In this document: piece by piece, positions 15,336 through 24,745 of the stretch | Layout: each line of letters starts with the position of its first letter | How positions within the stretch are numbered: the first letter of the stretch is position 1 | NCBI GenBank assembly: GCA_947478495.1 | Contig: CANJVW010000008.1 | Location: 1-51,980 of the forward strand | Length of the DNA stretch: 51,980 bases | DNA from: Legionellales bacterium | Lineage (GTDB): Bacteria; Pseudomonadota; Gammaproteobacteria; DSM-16500 | Reading direction: 5' to 3' | Notes under the pieces: model-generated | What the model was told of the DNA's origin: nothing | The model's database searches: none | What the model saw: the letters and a program-made list of their open reading frames with translations, nothing else | Position numbers and translations under genes: made by a program

Positions 15336-16622
15336 ATGAGCGAACTCATCACGCGCCTACGCGGAATGAACGATATTTTGCCGACCGAAACCCCTCGCTG
15401 GCAATGGGCCGAAAGCATCCTGCGCGACACCTTAAAACAGTTTGCATTCAATGAAATACGATTGCCCATTCTTGAAAAAACCGACCTTTTTAAGCGCTCG
15501 ATTGGCGATGGCACCGACGTCATCGAAAAAGAAATGTATACATTCTTAGACCGCAATAACGAAAGCGTGAGCCTGCGTCCCGAGGGAACGGTGGGCTGTG
15601 TGCGAGCCGGACTCGAACACGGATTATTTTACAATCAAATACAGCGCTTATGGTACATGGGCGCGAATTACCGTTACGAGCGTCCGCAAAAAGGGCGTTA
15701 CCGACAATTTCATCATTGTGGTGCAGAGGTCTTTGGCATTGAAACGCCTGATATCGACGCAGAACTCATTGCATTGTCTGCCGCCATTCTTGAGCGATGC
15801 GGTGTGTTGCCGCTCGTCTCGTTACAAATTAATTCGCTCGGGTCATCCAGTGCGCGTGCACACTATCGGGCTATCTTAGTGGATTATCTTTCAAAAAATG
15901 CAGATCAATTGGATGAAGACAGTCAGCGACGACTGACCACCAATCCTATGCGCATTCTCGACAGCAAAAATCCGGCGATGCAGTCACTCATTCAAAATGC
16001 GCCCAAACTCATGGATCACTTAGATCCCGAATCAAAAGAACATTTCGAAACGCTTCTTGGCTTTTTGGATGCAGCGGGCATTCGCTACGACATTAATCCC
16101 TGCCTGGTACGTGGACTCGATTATTATTCGAAAACCGTATTTGAATGGGTGACGAATGCACTCGGCGCACAAGGCACGGTTTGTGCAGGCGGACGTTACG
16201 ATGGATTAGCTGAGCAAATCGGTGGAAAACACACGCCGGCTTTGGGTTTTGCGATAGGAGTGGAACGATTAATATTGCTTATTGAACAACAGCAACCCGC
16301 GTTCGCGCCAAAAAATCCCGATATCACCATCCTTTCAGAAGGGCAAGAGGCGCTCAAACAAGCATTCGTCTTATCGACTACCTTGCGCGATGTGTTTCCT
16401 GATAAAGTCATTCTGTTGCATTGCGGTGGCGGTAGCTTGAAGAATCAATTCAAGAAAGCCGATAAAAGTGGTGCCGCGCTAGCGATCATTATTGGCGAAG
16501 AAGAATCAAGGAATCAGTCGGTCTCGATTAAAAAATTAAGAGAGTATGGCGAACAAGTATCAATGCCAAAAAAAGAGCTGGTTCATTATCTTATGCAGTC
16601 TGTTTGGATGTTACAGGGATAG
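15336..16622 (+). CDS. hisS: Histidyl-tRNA synthetase
   Basis: 428 residues, standard size. It charges tRNA-His in the cytoplasm. The class II motifs are present: motif 2 around YRYERPQKGRYRQFHHCGAE (near residue 112), the histidine-specific signatures LVRGLDYYSKTVFEW (near 257) and AGGRYDGLAEQIGG, and motif 3 ALGFAIGVERL. The C-terminal anticodon-binding domain starts near residue 325. RBS AAAGGAT precedes the ATG. It is convergent with the QueD-like gene, with which its 3' end overlaps by 12 bases. A tRNA-His gene lies at 3.5 kb. Confidence 0.98.
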   Translation: MSELITRLRGMNDILPTETPRWQWAESILRDTLKQFAFNEIRLPILEKTDLFKRSIGDGTDVIEKEMYTFLDRNNESVSLRPEGTVGCVRAGLEHGLFYNQIQRLWYMGANYRYERPQKGRYRQFHHCGAEVFGIETPDIDAELIALSAAILERCGVLPLVSLQINSLGSSSARAHYRAILVDYLSKNADQLDEDSQRRLTTNPMRILDSKNPAMQSLIQNAPKLMDHLDPESKEHFETLLGFLDAAGIRYDINPCLVRGLDYYSKTVFEWVTNALGAQGTVCAGGRYDGLAEQIGGKHTPALGFAIGVERLILLIEQQQPAFAPKNPDITILSEGQEALKQAFVLSTTLRDVFPDKVILLHCGGGSLKNQFKKADKSGAALAIIIGEEESRNQSVSIKKLREYGEQVSMPKKELVHYLMQSVWMLQG

Positions 16623-17099
16623 TGTAGACGAGCCCGACCGATCCGCGCCAGATGACACCTTAATCGTGATTTCTTTAATGCCATCCTCGCAGAGCAGCGA
16701 CCCACCCAACAATAATTGTTGCGCAATCCAGAAAGACAACTCTTCGAGCGTAATGTTGCTAAGCGGTAGTATTTTAATATCGCGCTTCAAAAACACTATT
16801 TTTTCAGACGAAAAATGAATCGTGGTGTAGTCATCATCATGAGTTATTTTTAAATGTTTGCACATACCAGGAATCAATACGATCAAATCCAATTGCGCAC
16901 AGATCCCGGCGAGCCTAGCTTGATAGTCTGTCAGATCAAATGATAAACCGGTATCCCCTATTTCCGTTAATAAAGCCGCAGAGACAGTATACGTATGGCC
17001 ATGAATATTTTCGCGAACGGTGGGTGAAAAAATCACAAAATGCCCTGCAGAAAACTGCATATTCGCATGCGCTAATTCAATAAGAGAGCGACGCATCAT
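16611..17099 (-). CDS. Divergent 6-pyruvoyl-tetrahydropterin synthase/QueD-like protein
   Basis: 162 residues of the PTPS/QueD fold: FSAGHF (residues 16-21), then HGHTYTV with zinc-ligand histidines, and NITLEELS in the substrate-binding helix. Family enzymes convert 7,8-dihydroneopterin triphosphate to 6-carboxy- or 6-pyruvoyl-tetrahydropterin. The catalytic cysteine upstream of the HGH motif is absent, the usual LDHxxLN reads LDLIVLIPG so the catalytic histidine is missing, and the terminal ET motif is SSGADRS. The zinc site may be kept, but classical QueD activity is unlikely. It overlaps the upstream amino acid permease as ATGA, so the two are translationally coupled. Confidence 0.75.
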   Translation of the reverse strand: MMRRSLIELAHANMQFSAGHFVIFSPTVRENIHGHTYTVSAALLTEIGDTGLSFDLTDYQARLAGICAQLDLIVLIPGMCKHLKITHDDDYTTIHFSSEKIVFLKRDIKILPLSNITLEELSFWIAQQLLLGGSLLCEDGIKEITIKVSSGADRSGSSTLSL

Positions 17100-18490
17100 A
17101 TTTTTTTATTCTTTCGAAAAAAAAGAGGCACCAGGCAGCACACCACAATCCCACCTATTAAAATCATTTCATAGGTTCCGACATCTTTTGAGGCAATCGT
17201 GTTCGGCGGAAAAAATCCTAGTGCAATCGCCGCAACGCAAGTCACGATGCCCACGCCGCAGACAATCCAGATCCCAATCAACCCGCCCGGAATTTGATAA
17301 GCTCGATCCACCTGAGGATGCTTATAGCGCAATCGAATCGCGGCTGAAAAAAACAAAATATAAAACAATAAGGCTAATTGAGCAGTTAAATTCGATAACA
17401 CCCAATACGCTGAATTCACAGTGGGCATTAAAACAAATATCAAAGAAATCAGTGTCACAATCACGCCTTGCGTCACTAAAATACCGACTGGCATATTCTT
17501 TGAATTACATTTAGATAGAAAAGCCGGAAGATGGGTATCCTCTGTTGCAACCATCAATGCGCGGGCCGGGCCTAATATCCAAGCGGTTGCGCCACTCAAA
17601 CTGCCGATAATGATTAATACAGCAATCACAGGAGTGAGATACTGCAAATGATAGGCGGATAAGAACAACGTAAACGCATCCATCAAGGCAGACACTAAAT
17701 TCAATTGATCATGCGGGACGACAATCGCAATCGCGAGACACGATAAAACCAACGTCACAAAAATAATGATGGCCGAATACAACAACGCACGCGGATAGTT
17801 GCGCTTGGGGTTTCGAACATCCCCCGCATGCACCGCTGACATCTCCATGCCCATTAAGCCAAACAAAATGCTCGTAAAAAAAGCGATGTCTTGCCAATGC
17901 GCTTGCGTCGGGAGAAAACCATGGACACTCATGTGAATTTGACTGACATGACCTGCATGCACCCAGAAAAAACTCAACGCCGCAATAAATAGCATCGGCA
18001 CAATAGTCCCTAAAATGGCTCCAATAATGCTGACCCAACCCGCGACATTCAATCCAATGCAGTTGATCAGTGTCGTACACCAAAAAGCAGGTAAAATAAT
18101 ACCGACCATATAACCACGATGATTCACCAGCGATGGATCAATAAGATAAGCTAAAATCCCTGCGATAAAAGCAAAAATCGTGGGGTACCATACCACATTA
18201 TAAATCCACTGCAGCCAAATACTGAAAAAACCCCAGCGCGACCCGAACGCTTCTCTCACCCAAATATAGGCCCCGCCTGTATTCGGCCAACCCGTCGCGA
18301 GTTCCGCTGTCACCAATATCGTGGGAATAAAAAATAAGATCGCAGCTAAACTATAAAAAAAGACAAGTGACAACCCATACATCGCACCCAGGCTTAAGTT
18401 GCGCAAATTATCAATGGCGATGACATTCATCATCACTAAGGCAAATACGCTGAGTGTGTGCCCCTTGATTACCTTAGTCGCGAGTCCCAT
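17096..18490 (-). CDS. APC-superfamily amino acid permease (GadC/YjeM-like)
   Basis: 464 residues with about 12 membrane helices, in the inner membrane. The first helix carries NVIAIDNLRNLSLGAMYGLS and the second PTILVTAELATGWPNTGGAYIW, a signature of the amino acid-polyamine-organocation transporters, glutamate:GABA antiporter branch. GMEMSAVHAGDVRNPKRNYPRA is the typical motif after helix 6. The substrate cannot be told from the sequence: glutamate, GABA or another amino acid are candidates. Its stop overlaps the QueD-like gene by 4 bases. It is divergent from tamA, with about 130 bases between starts. Confidence 0.9.
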   Translation of the reverse strand: MGLATKVIKGHTLSVFALVMMNVIAIDNLRNLSLGAMYGLSLVFFYSLAAILFFIPTILVTAELATGWPNTGGAYIWVREAFGSRWGFFSIWLQWIYNVVWYPTIFAFIAGILAYLIDPSLVNHRGYMVGIILPAFWCTTLINCIGLNVAGWVSIIGAILGTIVPMLFIAALSFFWVHAGHVSQIHMSVHGFLPTQAHWQDIAFFTSILFGLMGMEMSAVHAGDVRNPKRNYPRALLYSAIIIFVTLVLSCLAIAIVVPHDQLNLVSALMDAFTLFLSAYHLQYLTPVIAVLIIIGSLSGATAWILGPARALMVATEDTHLPAFLSKCNSKNMPVGILVTQGVIVTLISLIFVLMPTVNSAYWVLSNLTAQLALLFYILFFSAAIRLRYKHPQVDRAYQIPGGLIGIWIVCGVGIVTCVAAIALGFFPPNTIASKDVGTYEMILIGGIVVCCLVPLFFRKNKKI

Positions 18491-18622
18491 GTGTTTTCCT
18501 CAAAGAGCGCGTATTGTACTGGATGTAATCACCCTTGTCACGCGCAAGCGCCTTGCTCTCCTTTTTTAAAAAATTGTCTATTAGATCTCACAGAGGTATC
18601 ATCTTACATTCAGCAGTGGGGA

Positions 18623-20350
18623 ATGATAGTCGTGAAACAGTGGATCACATGGGTGATCATGGGGTGTTTTTTATGGTCCCCCATCGGTTCAGCCCATCCT
18701 GCGCTCAATATCGCTATCACCGGCATTCAAGGTGATGGGTTAAAAAATATACAAGATAGTTTAGCAATTAATCAAAAACTCTACGCTGGCGCTGTTGATA
18801 AGCTGACATCGAAAAACATCCATACCCTTTACCGGCAGGCAGAAAGTGCTATCCGTGACGCTCTCAAGCCCTATGGCTATTTTGCACCGACTATTCATTC
18901 AACGCTCCACGCTCAGGGTGAGCGGTGGACCGCAACGTTTCACATCCAGCCAGGACATCCAGTACGTCTTAAAGAACTAAGCATCACACTCACAGGCCCA
19001 GGCTGCCAAAATAAAGCCATGCTCGATTTCATCAAAAATCTCTCTCTTAAAAAAAATGATGTACTCGTCACACCGAATTATGATGCGACAAAAGCATCTC
19101 TTCTTCAGCTCGCTAACAACCAAGGTTATTTAAAAGCATCGTGGGCCCAAAATACCCTTCAAATTGATTTAAAAAAGAGAACGGCTATTGTCATTTTACA
19201 ACTCGATACCGAAGAGCAATATTATTTTGGCGAAGTCAGTTTTGGCGCATCGCCCTTATCAACGCATTTTTTAAAACGTTTTATTCCTTTTCAATCACAC
19301 GATCCTTTTTCAAGTGATACTGTGTTGGCATTGCAAAAAAATTTAGACAACAGCGGCTATTTTCAAAGCGTTTCGATTGCACCCGAATGGGATCGTGTCA
19401 AGGATCGTGCTGTGCCATTACACGTCACGATGGAATCACCTAAAGCGCAACGCTATAAAATAGGAGCGGGTTACGGCAGCTTCACCGGTCCTCGACTATT
19501 GCTCAGCGGGGAATGGCGTCGATTAGGTGATTCAGGACAACATGCCGCGTCTCTGCTACGACTTTCACCGGTTATTAAAGGACTCGCCTTCAAATATTTT
19601 ATTCCAGGGGAAAATCCGCTAACAGACCAATACACCATTGGCGCGAATATGCAGGATTTCAAACCCGATACCGGACACAGCTTATCGCAATCGGTAAGCG
19701 TCGCTTTCGTTAAGATGCGATCAGAGTGGCAACATACCGTCTCACTGAATGCATTGAATGAGCGCTACGTTCTGCTCAATCAACCATATCGTAATGGCCA
19801 TGTGCTATATCCTGCCTATACTATTTCGCATATTGTGGCAGACAACATTGTTGATCCTCATTCCGGTAAAATGATTAGCATCAACGTTCAAGGCGGCAAC
19901 CGCCATGTATTATCAACCACCAGCTTTGTGCAGAGCGAAATCAAAGCAAAATATATTATAAGCCCAACTACGGCCAGCCGCTTCATTGTGCGAGGCGACC
20001 TGGGATACACCATCGTTAACAACTTGAATAGTTTGCCGCTGACATTGCAATATCTGGCAGGTGGGCCCGGTAGTATACGCGGATTTCCCTACGGCAGCTT
20101 AGGTCCCGCGCGATATCTTGAAGTCGGAAGTGTAGAATATCAGTATCGCATCATGGATGAGATCTATGGCGCGGCCTTCTGCGATGTCGGCACAGCAACC
20201 AATCAATTTAATACAGGATTCGAAAAAACAACCGGAGTGGGTCTCGTCTATATTTCCGCCATTGGACCGATTAAAGTCTATCTAACACATCGACTGACCG
20301 GTCCTTTGCATTCTAACGGTGTAATATTTAGCATAGGACCAGACTTCTAA
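18623..20350 (+). CDS. tamA: TamA, outer membrane translocation and assembly barrel of the Omp85 family
   Basis: 575 residues from ATG 18623, giving a signal peptide (VIMGCFLWSPIGSAHP). A GTG at 18632 with GGGGA 9 bases before it is an alternative start. Three POTRA domains cover roughly residues 25-265 and a 16-stranded barrel the rest, ending in the aromatic-F signature GVIFSIGPDF. The Omp85 loop-6 motif is IRGFPYGSLGP near residue 493. TamA inserts outer membrane proteins, including autotransporters, with TamB. The tamA stop overlaps the tamB start (TAATG at 20348-20352), so they form one operon. Confidence 0.95.
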   Translation: MIVVKQWITWVIMGCFLWSPIGSAHPALNIAITGIQGDGLKNIQDSLAINQKLYAGAVDKLTSKNIHTLYRQAESAIRDALKPYGYFAPTIHSTLHAQGERWTATFHIQPGHPVRLKELSITLTGPGCQNKAMLDFIKNLSLKKNDVLVTPNYDATKASLLQLANNQGYLKASWAQNTLQIDLKKRTAIVILQLDTEEQYYFGEVSFGASPLSTHFLKRFIPFQSHDPFSSDTVLALQKNLDNSGYFQSVSIAPEWDRVKDRAVPLHVTMESPKAQRYKIGAGYGSFTGPRLLLSGEWRRLGDSGQHAASLLRLSPVIKGLAFKYFIPGENPLTDQYTIGANMQDFKPDTGHSLSQSVSVAFVKMRSEWQHTVSLNALNERYVLLNQPYRNGHVLYPAYTISHIVADNIVDPHSGKMISINVQGGNRHVLSTTSFVQSEIKAKYIISPTTASRFIVRGDLGYTIVNNLNSLPLTLQYLAGGPGSIRGFPYGSLGPARYLEVGSVEYQYRIMDEIYGAAFCDVGTATNQFNTGFEKTTGVGLVYISAIGPIKVYLTHRLTGPLHSNGVIFSIGPDF

Positions 20351-21981
20351 TGCGCTCAGCAATCAAAATAATACGATATGGAAGCTTGCTCATCCTGATC
20401 ACGTTGATCACAATATTATATTTACTGTTAGGCACAACGGAAGGGCTACAATATGGTATTCGCTATTTTGTGCCGCTCTATCTCGATAAGGGAACAGTGA
20501 CCATCGAACACCTGCAAGGCAGTGTATTATCTGGTGTATCATTCACGCATATTTATTATAAAACAAATGACACTCAATGGGATTTATCCGGCAGCATCTA
20601 TCAACAGTGGGCTATACAATGGAAAGCCACTATTCCACTCTTAAACGCGACGGCAACAGGCGACATGACAGGACCGCTCTTTACGCCACAAGTTAGGGGC
20701 TCTTTAGAAGCGCCCCAGTTAACGCTGGCCAACCAAAAAATTGAGCGAGTCCGCGCGCGCATTCAAGGCCATTTTAATTTGCAACATCACACCGGCCTAC
20801 TGGAATTGGATCAAGGTGATATGACTCTGCCCGGATTAGGCATTCACCCGACGAATATCACGATTAAAGCGGACATTCACAACGATGAAGCTATCTTAAC
20901 GGGTAGCGTGAAATCCAATGGTGTGTTAACTATCACCGGAAAAAAAAATACAGATACACCCTTTTCCCCCACTGAATTAACGCTCACAGGAAAAAATATT
21001 AACGTATTGCACCAACAAAAGATGGGGTTAGTCGTCTCACCTAATCTCACGATGCAGCTCAACTACCCCCATCTGGCATGCCAAGGAACAATTACCATTC
21101 CAAAAGCCACTATGAAAATGAAAGAAATCATGTCATTTCAGCGATTACCCGATGAAGTAGTGTTTGTGGGAGAGGCGGCGCCGCAAAAAAACACGCCGCT
21201 TGAAATGGATCTTCATGTCAAAATTCATCTCGGTGATGACATCTTTTTTTCATACCAAGATTTTAAAAGTTACCTAGGGGGAGATCTACTCATCACGCAA
21301 TCCCCTGGGCGTGCTGCTGTCGGCACTGGCGAAATTAACGCTGTCCACGGAAAATATGCGCTGTATGGTCAAGCGCTCGCCATTAAAAAAGCGCGTCTTA
21401 TTTACACCGGGAGTCTCTTGAGCAATCCCGGGCTCGATATTGAAGCAACACGCGCCTCAAGAACGGGTGGCGACAATCCATCCGGTGGCACGCAAGCACC
21501 CCTGCTCAATAGCTTCAGCAATGACGCTTTCATTGTCGGAATACGAATTACAGGCACGGCCGATCATCCTGATATTCAGTTTTTCTCAAACCCCCCCGGC
21601 ATGTCGCAGAACGATATTATTTCAGCGCTCGGTGGTGCCAGCATTGCGTTATTTGGCGCACTCTCTGTTCTGCATCCCGCCACAAGCTCTCTCGTTGACA
21701 CAACGAGCAAGCTCACTAAAAAATTGGGGCTCACTGAAATCAATATCGCACCTGTACAAACCTTTAACCCGACAACCAGCCAGTCTGAAAGCACGCAATC
21801 CTTTATTGTCGGCAAAAAAATAACAGACAAAATATCCGTGCATTACAGCGTTGGTATCTTTAACCCTGTCTCGATTTTAAATGTGCGCTATGACATTAAT
21901 AAGCATTGGGCGGTTCAGTCTGAAAATAGCACCATTGATAATGGTGCGGATGTGTTTTATGAGTTTCATGTAAAAAAATGA
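20350..21981 (+). CDS. tamB: TamB-like protein, strongly shortened
   Basis: 543 residues, where TamB proteins are usually 1000-1300. The N-terminus is a membrane anchor (residues about 10-27, YGSLLILITLITILYLLLG). The following beta-rich region begins DKGTVTIEHLQGSVLSG, the typical start of the TamB beta-taco repeat, and the C-terminal DUF490 domain includes IRITGTADHPDIQFFSNPPG, then SQNDIISAL, and a closing beta-strand. The middle repeats have been lost, and the frame is continuous with no stop or frameshift. It probably still bridges inner membrane and TamA, but with a much shorter span. Confidence 0.9.
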   Translation: MRSAIKIIRYGSLLILITLITILYLLLGTTEGLQYGIRYFVPLYLDKGTVTIEHLQGSVLSGVSFTHIYYKTNDTQWDLSGSIYQQWAIQWKATIPLLNATATGDMTGPLFTPQVRGSLEAPQLTLANQKIERVRARIQGHFNLQHHTGLLELDQGDMTLPGLGIHPTNITIKADIHNDEAILTGSVKSNGVLTITGKKNTDTPFSPTELTLTGKNINVLHQQKMGLVVSPNLTMQLNYPHLACQGTITIPKATMKMKEIMSFQRLPDEVVFVGEAAPQKNTPLEMDLHVKIHLGDDIFFSYQDFKSYLGGDLLITQSPGRAAVGTGEINAVHGKYALYGQALAIKKARLIYTGSLLSNPGLDIEATRASRTGGDNPSGGTQAPLLNSFSNDAFIVGIRITGTADHPDIQFFSNPPGMSQNDIISALGGASIALFGALSVLHPATSSLVDTTSKLTKKLGLTEINIAPVQTFNPTTSQSESTQSFIVGKKITDKISVHYSVGIFNPVSILNVRYDINKHWAVQSENSTIDNGADVFYEFHVKK

Positions 21982-22041
21982 AAAATTATATCTTATTGAT
22001 TAGGGCGTGTCGTCAATTAGATCGACCCTATGTTGGTCAAT

Positions 22042-22063
22042 GTAGGGTGGAGGGCAATGCGGT
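22042..22063. repeat. Lone half-site of the GTAGGGTGG repeat family
   Basis: GTAGGGTGGAGGGCAATGCGG after tamB is a lone left arm, convergent with murD. Confidence 0.45.
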
Positions 22064-22073
22064 TGGATTGAAT

Positions 22074-23405
22074 TTAGATTAACGACAGCACCGCCTCTCG
22101 AAACACTTCCCCTCGATGTTCGAAATTCTTAAACATATCAAAGCTCGCACAAGCGGGTGACAACAAAACACAATCGCTTTCTACCGCTGCATCACGGGCA
22201 GCTGCTACCGCTGAAAGCATGGAATCAGCATAATCAATCTCTACATGCCCCTTGAAAATACTCGCTAAAATAGGGGTAGATTCCCCTATTAAAATCACTT
22301 TTCTCACGTATTGTTTGACAGGCTCTAATAGCGGCGAAAAATCGGCATTTTTACCTACACCACCTGCGATTAAAATCAATTTTCCCTTTATTTCACTACC
22401 CAATCCATCGATGGCAGCAAGGGTGGCACCCACATTGGTTCCCTTGGAATCATTGTACCAGCGCACGCCGTTTTGTTCTGCGATGAATTCGCAACGATCT
22501 TTAAGACCCTTGAAGGTGCGCAGCACATCCAGCATCACATTCATCGGAAATCCAAATGCGTGCCCAAGCGCCAATGCAGCTAATGCATTCGCCTGATAAT
22601 ATTTTCCAATGACGGGCAGCTCTCTGACATTCAGGAACGATTCATGCTCAAACGCTAAATATTTCTCATCATCTCGCTTAAGCAGCCCGAATTCGTTTTG
22701 AGTGGGCGCGCCCAACCCAAACGATATTCCGCTCTGCTTATCCTGTGGAAATGAATTGAAATCATCACGATTCCAAACAGCTATTTCCGCATGACGATAA
22801 ATACGCTGTTTTGCTGCAATATAGGCATCCAAATCCACATAGCGATCCATATGATCTGGTGTAATATTCAAAATAGTTGCAACGAGGGGCTTCAGCGAGA
22901 AAGTCGTTTCGAGTTGAAAACTAGATAACTCCAATACAAAGAGATCTGCATTATCATCGCACATATCCAAAACAGGAATGCCTAAGTTGCCACCCACCTT
23001 AACATTCAGGCCTGCCGCTTTTGCCATCTCACCGACGAGCGTCGTCACGGTGCTTTTCGCATTGGTTCCAGTGATGGTAATCACGGGTTTTTGAATAAAG
23101 CGTGCAAATAATTCAATATCGCCAATAACCGATTTACCCTTTTCGATTTGACGCGCAATGCTCGGCGTTTTAAGTGAAAGACCGGGACTAACAATAATCT
23201 CCTGTGCATCATCTAAAACAGAATCATCTAAGACTCCTGTCACGCACAACACATCAGGAAATTGTTTTTTGAATTCATCTAATTGCGGAGGATTTTCTCG
23301 CGTGTCCATGACCATTACAGGAATGTTATGTTTTTTTAAAAATCGAACACACGAAAAACCCGTAACGCCGAGGCCTATAACGATAGTACATTTTGGTAAT
23401 GACAT
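22074..23405 (-). CDS. murD: UDP-N-acetylmuramoylalanine--D-glutamate ligase MurD
   Basis: 443 residues from ATG 23405 (MSLPKCTIVIGLGVTG); the frame's first 18 codons are translated repeat (SRLRGNDK) and are rejected. It adds D-glutamate to UDP-MurNAc-L-Ala in the cytoplasm. The Rossmann-like N-terminal domain begins GLGVTGFSCVRFL; the ATP loop GTNAKSTVT lies near residue 110; the TPDHMDRY motif and WYNDSKGTNVGATLAAI near residue 305 are intact. It follows mraY on the minus strand, separated by a palindromic repeat pair. ftsW, which usually follows murD, is not here. Confidence 0.96.
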   Translation of the reverse strand: MSLPKCTIVIGLGVTGFSCVRFLKKHNIPVMVMDTRENPPQLDEFKKQFPDVLCVTGVLDDSVLDDAQEIIVSPGLSLKTPSIARQIEKGKSVIGDIELFARFIQKPVITITGTNAKSTVTTLVGEMAKAAGLNVKVGGNLGIPVLDMCDDNADLFVLELSSFQLETTFSLKPLVATILNITPDHMDRYVDLDAYIAAKQRIYRHAEIAVWNRDDFNSFPQDKQSGISFGLGAPTQNEFGLLKRDDEKYLAFEHESFLNVRELPVIGKYYQANALAALALGHAFGFPMNVMLDVLRTFKGLKDRCEFIAEQNGVRWYNDSKGTNVGATLAAIDGLGSEIKGKLILIAGGVGKNADFSPLLEPVKQYVRKVILIGESTPILASIFKGHVEIDYADSMLSAVAAARDAAVESDCVLLSPACASFDMFKNFEHRGEVFREAVLSLI

Positions 23406-23432
23406 GCTGCTCTCTCCGCGCCCTCTTTTCTT

Positions 23433-23528
23433 GTCATTCCCGCGCAGGCGGGAACCCATTCAGAAAATGTCTCTCAGCTATATTTTTGAGATGTTCTCAG
23501 GATGGGTTCCCGCCTGCCCGGGAATGAC
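23433..23528. repeat. GTCATTCCCGCG inverted repeat between mraY and murD
   Basis: 96-base element with 27-base arms (one mismatch), beginning GTCATTCCCGCGCAGGCGGG and ending CCCGGGAATGAC. Same family as 5391-5510. It lies in the 129-base gap between the mraY and murD genes, inside what should be one operon. Confidence 0.9.
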
Positions 23529-23534
23529 AATTTT

Positions 23535-24617
23535 TTACCGCAATTTTAACGTTGCTAAACCACAGAGGACCAATATAAATGTAATAATCCAAAACCGCAC
23601 AATCACTCGTGGTTCAGGCCAACCCAACAATTCAAAATGATGATGAATAGGCGCCATTCGAAAAATTCTTTTTTTGCGCAACTTATAGGAGCCCACTTGC
23701 AAGATAACGGATATCGTTTCTAATACAAAAATACCACCCATTAAAAATAATACGAGCTCCTGTCTTGCGATAATGGCGACAATACCTAGCGCAGCACCCA
23801 ATGATAATGAGCCCGAATCTCCCATAAAGACTTGTGCGGGATATGTATTGAACCAAAGAAATCCTAAGCCCGCGCCTACTAATGCGCCACAAAATACCGC
23901 CACCTCTCCCGCATCGGGTATATAAGGCATCACGAGATAAGCTGAAAAATGGATATTACCGGCCACATACACAAACACGCCCAAAGCGCCACCCACCATC
24001 ACCGCTGGCAAAATAGCAAGACCATCTAAGCCGTCCGTTAAATTCACCGCATTGCTAGCACCCACAATCACCGCATAGGAAAATAAAACAAAGAAAGGGC
24101 CTAGCGGTAAAACAATATGCTTAAAGAACGGGAAAATGAGCTGTGTTTCAACCGGCAAATGCGCTGTGAAATAGAGATAGCTCGCGGCGATAATGGCTAT
24201 GAATGACTGAGCCAAAAACTTATGGCGAGCAGACAAACCACGGGTATTTTTTTTAGTAATCTTCAGATAATCGTCTCGCCCACCAATAACACCGAATCCC
24301 AGTGTCACCAGCAATACCAACCAAACATATGAATTAGATAAATCGCCCCACAGCAGCGTACTCAGCGTCACTGCCATCAGTATGAGAAGGCCGCCCATCG
24401 TTGGCGTTCCGGCTTTGGCCAGATGGGTCTGTGGGCCATCCGTACGAACAACCTGCCCCATTTTCAATTGCGTGAGCCATTGAATCGTGCGAGGACCGGC
24501 TAATAACGCAACAACCAAGGCAGTTAATGCGGCAAAAATCGATCGCAAGGTGAGATATTGAACGACATGAAAAAAATGAAAGTATTTTGCGAGTAATTCT
24601 GAGAGCCAGACGAGCAT
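23535..24617 (-). CDS. mraY: Phospho-N-acetylmuramoyl-pentapeptide transferase MraY
   Basis: 360 residues from ATG 24617 ([17 protein letters not shown]), with ten membrane helices. The longer frame from 24692 would translate a repeat (FACPPPTHG) and is rejected. MraY forms lipid I from UDP-MurNAc-pentapeptide and undecaprenyl phosphate at the cytoplasmic face. Family signatures: [15 protein letters not shown] in [22 protein letters not shown], and [32 protein letters not shown] (read in pieces). The histidine-rich [11 protein letters not shown] loop is intact. Weak ribosome site. Normally preceded by murF, which is missing here. Confidence 0.97.
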   Translation of the reverse strand: MLVWLSELLAKYFHFFHVVQYLTLRSIFAALTALVVALLAGPRTIQWLTQLKMGQVVRTDGPQTHLAKAGTPTMGGLLILMAVTLSTLLWGDLSNSYVWLVLLVTLGFGVIGGRDDYLKITKKNTRGLSARHKFLAQSFIAIIAASYLYFTAHLPVETQLIFPFFKHIVLPLGPFFVLFSYAVIVGASNAVNLTDGLDGLAILPAVMVGGALGVFVYVAGNIHFSAYLVMPYIPDAGEVAVFCGALVGAGLGFLWFNTYPAQVFMGDSGSLSLGAALGIVAIIARQELVLFLMGGIFVLETISVILQVGSYKLRKKRIFRMAPIHHHFELLGWPEPRVIVRFWIITFILVLCGLATLKLR

Positions 24618-24655
24618 GAGAGTAGTTTTCCTAGGAATACCTAACACCGTGCCAT

Positions 24656-24698
24656 GGGTTGGTGGTGGGCACGCAAAAAGCACTTTGCCCACCGCACC
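24656..24698. repeat. Partial GGTGGTGGGCACGCAAAAAG repeat in the murE-mraY gap
   Basis: Half element of the GTAGGGTGG family carrying GGGCACGCAAAAAGC then TTTGCCCACC. It occupies the place where murF stands in most mur clusters. Confidence 0.75.
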
Positions 24699-24745
24699 TT
24701 GATGGCGATCACCCTGGTTATTCTGCCGCAGTTCTCGTAAAAATA

